Shown one piece after another: positions 1-5,567 of a stretch of DNA of 12,480 nt. The position numbers and the translations under genes were made by a program. Within the stretch, counting starts at the first letter, position 1. Each line of letters starts with the position of its first letter. The notes beneath the pieces were generated by a model. The model had not been told where the DNA came from, ran no database searches, and saw only the letters and a program-made list of their open reading frames with translations. Location of the stretch: positions 1 to 12,480 of the forward strand of contig JAJZCT010000034.1 of NCBI GenBank assembly GCA_021828925.1, given 5' to 3'. This DNA comes from Planctomycetota bacterium (GTDB lineage: Bacteria > Planctomycetota > Phycisphaerae > WQYP01).

Positions 1-760
1 TGGACGGTGAAAAGCCAAAACTTCCGTTCAGGAAAACCTGGGCGTCACGAATGTGGTCGAAGTCATACGTGGTATCAATTCTGCCAAGCTTAAACCAAAG
101 GGCTTTATCCAACAAATTCTGACGATACCAGATCTGATCCAGCCGCGTGGCGGGGTTCTGGTCAATGGCACTGATGGCTTGCAACTCGCCCACCAGATCA
201 TTGGCCGGGTTCTGCCCGCCGTGGGCCATGAAATCAACAAACCCCGTTCCCCCTTTCCATCCAAAGAGCCTCTTGGTGTCCATGGTCAGTGATACATCCA
301 GGCGGTAGCGCCAGTCAATGCGATTGGTACGGATGCCGCCGGAGAAATTTTCACTTGCAGCCTGCAGCAACGTGATCAAAGGCGTGATGCCGTGGGCACC
401 GAGATTACTACGTAAGCCCCACCAGCTGCCCGTAAGCGTATCACGCGTCAACAGATTTTGCGCAAACTGAGCAAAAGAACCGGGAGCAGGGCGGGCTGCC
501 GGAACCGAGGTCATCGGCGCGGCCATCGGCGCGGGACTTTGCGCGCTGCCCGCTGAAAGCAGTTCGATGCTGGAAGGCTGTGACGTGACCGCATCAGCAG
601 AATTGGCGGCGGGCCGGTTCACTGATGACGGAGCAAGCGGAGCGCTTTGCGCAGCGCCGCAAGCTCCGACGGCTGCGAGGGCAGCGGCGATCACCAGAGC
701 TTCAGCAAAATACGGCATACCCGAGGCATCATCATTTAAGCACAGGAATTTGAATAACAC
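1..760 (-). CDS. OprB-family carbohydrate-selective porin, N-terminal part (runs off left edge)
   Basis: Reading the minus strand from 760 to the window edge gives about 253 open codons with no stop. After a hydrophobic N-terminal segment (EALVIAAALAAVGACGAAQS, signal-peptide-like) comes a Pro/Ala/Ser-rich linker of about 60 residues. Then comes DTLTGSWWGLRSNLGAHGI, very close to the hallmark OprB opening (DxLTGDWGGLRxxLxxxGI). Downstream text such as GGIRTNRIDWRYRLDVSLTMD, TGFVDFMAHGGQNP and KALWFKLGRID fits the amphipathic strands of this outer-membrane barrel family, which passes sugars across the outer membrane. Two starts are possible: GTG at 760, preceded by AGGAG with a 6-base gap, and ATG at 718 with no visible ribosome site. 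I chose GTG, although the signal peptide looks more natural from 718. The C-terminal part lies outside the window. Family assignment is firm; the sugar transported cannot be told. Confidence 0.82.
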   Translation of the reverse strand, partial: MLFKFLCLNDDASGMPYFAEALVIAAALAAVGACGAAQSAPLAPSSVNRPAANSADAVTSQPSSIELLSAGSAQSPAPMAAPMTSVPAARPAPGSFAQFAQNLLTRDTLTGSWWGLRSNLGAHGITPLITLLQAASENFSGGIRTNRIDWRYRLDVSLTMDTKRLFGWKGGTGFVDFMAHGGQNPANDLVGELQAISAIDQNPATRLDQIWYRQNLLDKALWFKLGRIDTTYDFDHIRDAQVFLNGSFGFSPS

Positions 761-766
761 CCTAAT

Positions 767-771
767 CTCCT
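767..771 (-). promoter_or_regulatory. Shine-Dalgarno site deciding the GTG start of the porin gene
   Basis: The minus strand reads AGGAG here, 6 bases before a GTG at 760 that is in frame with the OprB reading frame. The later in-frame ATG at 718 has no comparable purine-rich site. This favours GTG initiation and a 14-residue longer N-terminus. Confidence 0.5.
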
Positions 772-923
772 GGGGAGCCGCAAACTCACTTACGGACTTT
801 TTAAGCCATCTGGCGATTCTGCCCGACCGTGAAGGGCCGGGCACGAATCCGCTTTGGAAGTTTATCCAAGGCCTGTCCAAGTAATCGCCGCTTTGCGAAG
901 GCCATGACTCCAACAATCTCCAA

Positions 924-940
924 GTTATACAAAGTATAAC
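924..940. promoter_or_regulatory. Perfect inverted repeat, candidate operator in the divergent region
   Basis: GTTATAC-AAA-GTATAAC is an exact 7-base inverted repeat around a 3-base centre. The half-site TTATAC occurs again at 945-950, where its opposite strand forms a TATAAT hexamer (944-949). A palindrome directly beside a possible porin -10 box suggests a dimeric regulator-binding site, but AT-rich palindromes also arise by chance. Confidence 0.45.
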
Positions 941-1245
941 GATATTATACCAGCGGAATATACCTTACCGCAGCTTACATCGCATTATTGCGACTTCGGA
1001 CTTAGGAATCAATGCGCCATGTTCCGGTCATGTTGCCGCATATAATTTAAGGATGCCGGACCAAATGAACCGGCCGCGACGCGCAGATACAGGAATAGAA
1101 AATAGGACTCTGTCAAAGCCGCAGCCCTACAGGTTCTTATGGGCTGACAGCCGCGTGCGTGTTATTTTCGGAAACGATGAGTATGGGGTAGAGGTTTTTG
1201 GGTGCCCCGGGCAAAATAAATTAGCGAAACGTAAAAAATGGGTGC

Positions 1246-1782
1246 ATGAATATGGAAGCTTATTATCTGGCCAAACTGATTCAATGGGCTCCCGGGAGCG
1301 AACTTAGATCCCCGAAGCGTATGCAGAAAGTAGTTTATCTGCTGCAGACGGCAGGGTGCAAATCCTTGGATGCGGAATTTACGCTGCACCATTACGGTCC
1401 ATATTCGCAGGATGTTGCGGCCCTGACCGATCAAATGGTTGCCGGGGGATTACTTATAGAGAAAGCAGAGCCAAATCAGCAGATGGGATTTTCTTATTCT
1501 TACCAATTAAGCGAGGAGGCCGCAACGTCCTTAGCTGAATTCGAGGCAGAAGAATATGGCCGCAGGGCGGTTGCGGAAATTTGTCCTTTCAAATCCCAAG
1601 CCAGCGAACTGCTCAGCAAGGATGTAAGGGAACTGGAGTACGCAGCAACGGCAGCATATTTTTATCTGCAGACCAAAAATTGGGACGAGGCCAAAAGCAA
1701 AACTTGCGAATTTAAGGGGATCCCGCCAGACGGAACTGATGTCCGGGCGGCCGCCAAATTAGCCCTGCGATTCGTGGCTTGA
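1246..1782 (+). CDS. YwgA-like / Panacea-domain (DUF4065-type) protein
   Basis: A 178-residue soluble protein. Residues 24-34 (KRMQKVVYLLQ) and 44-70, containing HHYGPYS followed by a pattern of the form DVAALTDQMVAGGLL, match the conserved core of YwgA and Panacea/SocA-like proteins: a Lys-Leu/Met-Gln-Lys helix, then an HxYGPYS turn, then a helix ending in GL. Family members are often small partners of toxins, proteases or nucleotide hydrolases. No catalytic motif is visible. The start is ATG at 1246, with another at 1252; neither has a strong Shine-Dalgarno site. It lies 25 bases upstream of an ORF resembling an HD phosphohydrolase remnant, the same partner type found next to ywgA in Bacillus subtilis. 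The gene itself seems intact. Its molecular role is unknown; an adaptor or antitoxin-like job is inference. Confidence 0.68.
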   Translation: MNMEAYYLAKLIQWAPGSELRSPKRMQKVVYLLQTAGCKSLDAEFTLHHYGPYSQDVAALTDQMVAGGLLIEKAEPNQQMGFSYSYQLSEEAATSLAEFEAEEYGRRAVAEICPFKSQASELLSKDVRELEYAATAAYFYLQTKNWDEAKSKTCEFKGIPPDGTDVRAAAKLALRFVA

Positions 1783-1807
1783 CTGAATTAGCTGAGAAGA
1801 AATAGTT

Positions 1808-2146
1808 ATGGCCGCAACGCCCGCGAAAATCTTCCGTGATCCGTTGTACAATTATGTCAGCATTGACCGGGACCGCTACACGAGTATGGAAACCCATTGC
1901 CTTAAGGATCAGGTAAAAGCAAAGTATCACCAGCCTTACTTTCCGGAAAAGGAAAATGACCAGCAAAGCTCGCGCAATGCAATTCGCATACAGACGGATC
2001 AAGATGGAAAACCGAAGGAAATTTCGACGATTATGGAACGTCTTCGCCCTGTTACCACGCGAGGTTCTGCAGATCAGGTGCGATATTATGTACCGATGGA
2101 TGCTCGGGACTCGGCGCGAACGCTGAAAGCTCAGTGGAACCCATAG
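1808..2146 (+). CDS. Short ORF resembling fused N- and C-termini of an HD-domain phosphohydrolase, probable internal-deletion remnant
   Basis: A 112-residue open frame starting ATG at 1808, 25 bases after the YwgA-like gene, with a weak purine stretch (GAGAAG) upstream. Residues 7-20 (KIFRDPLYNYVSID) match the characteristic opening of large HD-superfamily phosphohydrolases (K-x-I-R-D-P-x-Y/H-x-Y-I-x-I), the YwfO/dNTPase-like family of about 400 residues. The next expected segment (LIDTPEFQRLRRI-type helix, then the HD metal site) is absent. The remainder, with KEISTIMERL and VRYYVPMDARDSAR near the end, resembles the C-terminal tail of such proteins. The simplest reading is an in-frame deletion of roughly 300 codons that removed the whole catalytic core. 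It cannot have HD hydrolase activity. A separate small gene with chance similarity remains possible. The N-terminal match is reasonably strong; the C-terminal match is tentative. Confidence 0.5.
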   Translation: MAATPAKIFRDPLYNYVSIDRDRYTSMETHCLKDQVKAKYHQPYFPEKENDQQSSRNAIRIQTDQDGKPKEISTIMERLRPVTTRGSADQVRYYVPMDARDSARTLKAQWNP

Positions 2147-2181
2147 CGCCCTTAGCTGCGCGTATAGATTGCAGGTGGTGT

Positions 2182-2343
2182 ATGTCTGTCCAAATACGAG
2201 ATCCTCTACTTCGGCCAATAACCACGGCGCTCGACCAGCCGCTTGATGGCAACCAATTTGAAGCGGCCATGTGCTCGTTACTGGTCGATTTATATCCTAT
2301 GTCGGTTCCAGTAGCCGGTGGAAACGACGCAGGTATGGAGGAG
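2182..2343 (+). pseudogene. N-terminal fragment of a restriction-endonuclease-like protein
   Basis: From ATG 2182, with AGGTGG just upstream, the frame reads MSVQIRDPLLRPITTALDQP, then LDGNQFEAAMCSLLVDLYP and VPVAGGNDAGMEE. The order F-E (residues 26-27), LL...YP, GG-x-D-x-G (46-51) is the N-terminal half of PD-(D/E)XK nuclease-like proteins of the Mrr/NERD style, where the Glu and the Asp of GGxDxGxD lie at the active site. The second half (the (D/E)XK strand) never appears. Recognisable similarity stops near residue 54, about 27 bases before the photolyase stop codon on the other strand. The frame stays open to 2526, but that tail is antisense to photolyase and has no family character. It looks like a gene cut off by a deletion or by the join with the photolyase block. 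A gene start at GTG 2134, overlapping the previous ORF, is less likely. Confidence 0.4.
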
Positions 2344-2370
2344 CACCGGCGGATTTCCCAAATGTCGGCG

Positions 2371-3786
2371 TCACGTCCGAAACTTGGCGATGGCGTGGAT
2401 GCGGGCGGTCGCATGATCCACGATGGGGGCGGGATAATCCTCCCCGACGATGCAACCGCACTGCCCTTGCAACAGCGGCGGCATTTCCCAGGGGGTATGA
2501 ATAAAATCCTTCGGCACCTTGGCTAATTCGGGAATAAAACGCTTTACAAATGTGCCTGCAGGGTCAAATCTTTGGGCTTGGAGAATCGGATTCATCACGC
2601 GAAAATACGGTGCCGCATCGGTGCCCGTGCCGGCGCTCCATTGCCAACCGCCAACATTGCTGGCCTGATCATAATCCATCAGCCATTGCATAAAGTGTCG
2701 CTCTCCGATGCGCCAATGCGTGTCCAAATCTTTGGTGAGAAACATGGCCGCGATCATCCGCAGGCGATTATGCATCCAACCGGTCTGCTGAATCTGCCTC
2801 ATGGCGGCATCCACAATCGGATATCCGGTGCGGGCCTTGCACCACGCGGTAATCAGTTCCGGCCTAGTCTCCCATGTCAGATGCTCATATTTTTTCTGAA
2901 ACGCGCTATGACATGTGTGCGGATAATGAAAGAGAACCATGCGATAAAATTCGCGCCAGATCAATTCAGAAAGCCACGTCGCCGCCCCGCCGCTACCGGT
3001 CAGGCCACCCTGATTCACCGCCGCGGCAACGCATTGCCGGATGGATACCGTCCCGGCCGCAAGATGAGCTGAAAGTTGCGATACGCCGGGCCTGGCGGGA
3101 ATATCTCGCTCTTTGTGATAAAGCCCCATCTTGCTTTCCATAAATGTTTGCAACAACGCAGCACCCGCGCATTCGCCCGGGGCGATTGGTAATGTCACCG
3201 CGGGATAACCCAAAGATTCGGGATCGGGTATCGAATCGGAAGCAAGGGACATAACGCCCGATTTAACGGGCAACCCGGCCGTTTGCAAAGCCGACTGCCC
3301 CAGTTTTGCCAGCCACGCGCGCTTGTAGGGTGAAAAAATGGTATACGGATTCTCGGTGCCGGTGAGGATTTCGAAAGCCTCAAATATTACGCCGTCTTTA
3401 AAGCTCTTTATGTCAATGCCCATATTTTTTGCTTCACGCAGAAGGCGTTGATCCTGTGCAATTTGCGCAGGTTCATATTCTTTATTAAGCGTGATCGTTC
3501 CAACATTTAAGCTCTTCGCCAGCGCCAGGATCGCCTGAACGGGATTTCCAGTGGTAAGGATTTTCAGCGGAATATTTAATTCAGCCAGCGCCGCGGAAAG
3601 TTCCCGAAGCGATTGAAGCCAAAATGCCGCCTGATACGCCCCGGTCTTCCCCGCTGATGCGGTAAACCATCGCGCATCAACACAAAATACTCCGACAACC
3701 GAATCTCCCAATCGGCACGCCGCCGCAAGTGCGGTGTTGTCCCGCACACGAAAATCCCGCCTGAACCAATGCAAAACCGTTCTCAA
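2371..3786 (-). CDS. phrB: Deoxyribodipyrimidine photo-lyase (class I CPD photolyase)
   Basis: Repairs UV-induced cyclobutane pyrimidine dimers using blue light and FADH-. From the TTG at 3786 the protein is 471 residues, the usual length. It opens with TVLHWFRRDFRVRDNTALAAA, the N-terminal strand of the photolyase/cryptochrome antenna domain. Around residues 319-343 it has TGYPIVDAAMRQ followed by TGWMHNRLRM, and around 379-400 GGWQWSAGTGTDAAPYFR, the FAD and dimer-binding signatures including the conserved tryptophans. The frame can be extended to another TTG at 3816, but only 3786 has a ribosome site (GGAG, 7-base gap). The cofactor in the antenna domain (MTHF or deazaflavin) cannot be settled by eye. 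It lies downstream of queG in the same direction with a gap of about 120 bases, with its own TATAAT box at 3828-3833. The gene appears complete. Confidence 0.95.
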   Translation of the reverse strand: MRTVLHWFRRDFRVRDNTALAAACRLGDSVVGVFCVDARWFTASAGKTGAYQAAFWLQSLRELSAALAELNIPLKILTTGNPVQAILALAKSLNVGTITLNKEYEPAQIAQDQRLLREAKNMGIDIKSFKDGVIFEAFEILTGTENPYTIFSPYKRAWLAKLGQSALQTAGLPVKSGVMSLASDSIPDPESLGYPAVTLPIAPGECAGAALLQTFMESKMGLYHKERDIPARPGVSQLSAHLAAGTVSIRQCVAAAVNQGGLTGSGGAATWLSELIWREFYRMVLFHYPHTCHSAFQKKYEHLTWETRPELITAWCKARTGYPIVDAAMRQIQQTGWMHNRLRMIAAMFLTKDLDTHWRIGERHFMQWLMDYDQASNVGGWQWSAGTGTDAAPYFRVMNPILQAQRFDPAGTFVKRFIPELAKVPKDFIHTPWEMPPLLQGQCGCIVGEDYPAPIVDHATARIHAIAKFRT

Positions 3787-3793
3787 GCAAATT

Positions 3794-3797
3794 CTCC
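3794..3797 (-). promoter_or_regulatory. Shine-Dalgarno site deciding the TTG start of photolyase
   Basis: GGAG on the minus strand, 7 bases before TTG at 3786. The alternative TTG at 3816 has no such site, and the family's conserved sequence begins only after 3786. Confidence 0.55.
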
Positions 3798-3827
3798 AGC
3801 CACCGCCACACCGCAAAAGCGGCTGCG

Positions 3828-3833
3828 ATTATA
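3828..3833 (-). promoter_or_regulatory. Candidate -10 box (TATAAT) before photolyase
   Basis: Perfect TATAAT on the minus strand, 41 bases upstream of the TTG start at 3786 and after the queG stop at 3906. No convincing TTGACA lies 16-18 bases upstream. It could give photolyase a promoter separate from the queG transcript. Confidence 0.35.
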
Positions 3834-3905
3834 CGCGGCCTTGCGCTCCGCGAGCACCGGATGATAATCCGGTGGTTGATCCAATGCCGCCAACCCACCA
3901 CCGGC

Positions 3906-5099
3906 TTATCGCCACGGTGCTCCATGACCCGACGCCCCCGTCGCAACCCCGCCATTGCTCAGACCGGTTCCCAGCAGAATGGCGGCGTTGCGTTGCCACA
4001 TGTTGAATTTCGCCCGGCGAAACGCGCGGCCCCGTGTCGCCTGATCCCAATCATGCTCAGTCCAGTGCAAAACCGTCTGCGGGGAAACAGTTCCGGAAAA
4101 TCCACGCGGCTGAAAATCAGGATGACTGGCACCCAGGGGCCGGCGATTAAATGGACAAACGCTCTGGCAGATATCGCAGCCAATCATATAACCCGCGTCG
4201 CGCATAGGGGCGTGAAATTCCTCAGGAATATCCCCACGAGTTTCCAAGGTGAGATAGCTGATACATTTATTAGCGTCCATGCGATACGGCGTAAGAGCCT
4301 GTGTGGGACATGCGGTAAGGCAGCGGGTGCAGGTGCCGCAGCGATCCGGAACCGGCGGATCAGCCGGCAGCGGTACGGATAAATAAAGCTCCCCCAGCAG
4401 AAACCACGAGCCATGCCGCGGATGAATCATCATCGTGTTTTTCCCAATCCACCCTAATCCGGCGCGGACGGCCAATTCCCGCTCCAGGCACGGCCCCGTA
4501 TCCACGTATGCACGCGCAGTAATATCTCCATCCATCAACGTCCGAACGGCCCGTTCAAGTTTTTGCAGTAAGCCTGTAAAAATGCGGTGATAGTCCCGGC
4601 CTGCGGTATAAGACGCGATTCTTGCTTTCGGCTGCCGAACCGCCGGGACGCGGTTTCCAGAGGCATCCGTATGATCCACCATTACCCCCCGCGATAGGCC
4701 AGTTGCCGTACCATTGGCTGACACATCCGAGATCTGCGCCGGTACTTCGCCCGGGCTGTGATGATAGCTCATCGCCACACACACCGCACTGGCCGCCCAG
4801 GGAAGATGCGTGCGAATATCGATTTTAGCTTGCGCCATGCGGGACAGATAATCCATTGTGCCATGGCGGCCAAGGGCAAAAAACTCGGCAATGTAATCGC
4901 TATGTGGTGAGGGCTGAATATCGGCGATTCCCACCAGATCAAACCCGATGTCGCGAGCAGTACGTTTTATCGCAATCACAAGTTCCTGCGATTCCGACAC
5001 CGTAAGATGAGAACCTGCAACCGCGGATAAAGCTCCCTGGCTGGCTTCGTCAGACCCCGTGGCCGGTTCTTTATAATTTATTTTGGGCAATACAGTCAT
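3906..5099 (-). CDS. queG: Epoxyqueuosine reductase QueG
   Basis: Carries out the last step of queuosine synthesis, reducing epoxyqueuosine to queuosine in the wobble position of GUN-anticodon tRNAs, with cobalamin and two [4Fe-4S] clusters. Visible features are DIGFDLVGIAD near the N-terminus, AYVDTGPCLERELAVRAGLG followed by WIGKN (the cobalamin-binding region with the catalytic Asp), CGTCTRCLTACP at about residue 255, NKCISYLTLETRG, and CDICQSVCPFN at about residue 309. The cysteines match two ferredoxin-like clusters. About 397 residues, within or slightly above the family range, with a roughly 40-residue N-terminal extension. ATG 5099 is preferred because GAAG sits 9 bases upstream; GTG at 5105 is too close to it. 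It begins 20 bases after the small membrane protein gene and is probably co-transcribed with it. Confidence 0.95.
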   Translation of the reverse strand: MTVLPKINYKEPATGSDEASQGALSAVAGSHLTVSESQELVIAIKRTARDIGFDLVGIADIQPSPHSDYIAEFFALGRHGTMDYLSRMAQAKIDIRTHLPWAASAVCVAMSYHHSPGEVPAQISDVSANGTATGLSRGVMVDHTDASGNRVPAVRQPKARIASYTAGRDYHRIFTGLLQKLERAVRTLMDGDITARAYVDTGPCLERELAVRAGLGWIGKNTMMIHPRHGSWFLLGELYLSVPLPADPPVPDRCGTCTRCLTACPTQALTPYRMDANKCISYLTLETRGDIPEEFHAPMRDAGYMIGCDICQSVCPFNRRPLGASHPDFQPRGFSGTVSPQTVLHWTEHDWDQATRGRAFRRAKFNMWQRNAAILLGTGLSNGGVATGASGHGAPWR

Positions 5100-5119
5100 T
5101 GTCACAAACTTCAGAGGCG

Positions 5120-5437
5120 CTAGCTGGCCTTAGGCGATTGACCTTCAGGCCCGGCGGCAGGCGTTTTATCCTTGGGTACAAAATCAAGCAGATCATCGGG
5201 CGCTGGTTCACTGTCCGCCAAAGCCGCCTGAACTTCCGGATCCATGTCCATGTGTTCCAGCGCCTGCTCATTGAGCCGGTCGATGGTGGGCGTGGGGATG
5301 TCTTTAATATTGGGATCCTGCGTGGTAGCGATCCAATATCGTAAGGCGAACCAGACCACCACCAGAACCGCAACACCGCCGCCGACAATTCCCGCTGTCC
5401 AGGTCTGCGACACCGCCAAAAGTCCAAAACCAGCCAT
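5120..5437 (-). CDS. Small single-pass membrane protein of unknown function
   Basis: A 105-residue protein I do not recognise. Residues 15-37 (TAGIVGGGVAVLVVVWFALR followed by YWI) form one transmembrane helix near the N-terminus. The rest is acidic and proline-rich, ending in a Lys/Pro/Ala/Gly tail, and is probably a disordered cytoplasmic or periplasmic stalk. A longer frame reaches 5536, but ATG 5437 is preferred because GGGAG lies 7 bases upstream and the extra residues have no pattern. It sits 130 bases after the ABC exporter stop codon and 20 bases before queG, all on one strand. The position suggests co-transcription with queG, but nothing links it functionally to queuosine. Confidence 0.7.
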   Translation of the reverse strand: MAGFGLLAVSQTWTAGIVGGGVAVLVVVWFALRYWIATTQDPNIKDIPTPTIDRLNEQALEHMDMDPEVQAALADSEPAPDDLLDFVPKDKTPAAGPEGQSPKAS

Positions 5438-5444
5438 CACGAAT

Positions 5445-5449
5445 CTCCC
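5445..5449 (-). promoter_or_regulatory. Shine-Dalgarno site deciding the start of the small membrane protein
   Basis: GGGAG on the minus strand, 7 bases before ATG 5437. This sets the protein at 105 residues rather than the 138 allowed by the open frame. Confidence 0.6.
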
Positions 5450-5504
5450 GATCGAACAACGAATGGATACTGCGTCCATCCCGGAACATTTTTCCTTGCC
5501 CCCA

Positions 5505-5510
5505 ATTATA
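5505..5510 (-). promoter_or_regulatory. Candidate -10 box (TATAAT) for the small membrane protein and queG
   Basis: Perfect TATAAT on the minus strand in the 130-base gap after the ABC gene, about 67 bases before the ATG at 5437. The hexamer 17 bases upstream (CTCGGA) is not a sigma-70 -35 element and lies in an arm of the inverted repeat at 5523-5565. Promoter activity is therefore uncertain. Confidence 0.3.
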
Positions 5511-5522
5511 ACATACCCAGGA

Positions 5523-5565
5523 GCCTGTCCGAGCAATGGCCGGGATTGCGATTACTCGGAAAGGC
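5523..5565. repeat. Imperfect inverted repeat after the ABC transporter gene
   Basis: The plus strand has GCCTGTCCGAG (5523-5533) and CTCGGAAAGGC (5555-5565), complementary at 10 of 11 positions across a 21-base loop. Inside the loop, CAAT (5534-5537) and ATTG can extend the pairing. It begins 3 bases beyond the ABC gene stop. On the minus strand it is not followed directly by a T run, so it is not a classic terminator; an attenuator or operator is possible. Confidence 0.4.
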
Positions 5566-5567
5566 TA

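Larger units (their letters stand above)
761..1245. other. Divergent intergenic region, 485 bases without a convincing gene
   Basis: This region separates the porin gene (minus) from the YwgA-like gene (plus). It holds the perfect palindrome at 924-940, a minus-strand TATAAT at 944-949 that could serve the porin, and a plus-strand TATAAT at 1041-1046. Neither TATAAT has a clear -35 partner. If the first is used, the porin leader would be about 175 bases. A reading frame from 1053 to 1307 has no recognisable product and overlaps the next gene in another frame. Confidence 0.5.

Noticed and set aside
567..884. 105-codon plus-strand frame opposite the porin N-terminus
   Set aside because: It is antisense to the signal peptide and linker of the OprB-like gene, whose frame has clear family motifs; its Ala-rich start mirrors the GC-rich linker.
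1053..1307. 84-codon plus-strand frame with TATAAT 6 bases before its ATG and AAGG next to it
   Set aside because: No family character, basic and low-complexity composition, and it overlaps the well-supported YwgA-like gene in another frame.
2344..2526. Continuation of the nuclease-like frame into the photolyase region
   Set aside because: Antisense to conserved photolyase codons and without nuclease motifs; treated as an accidental extension.
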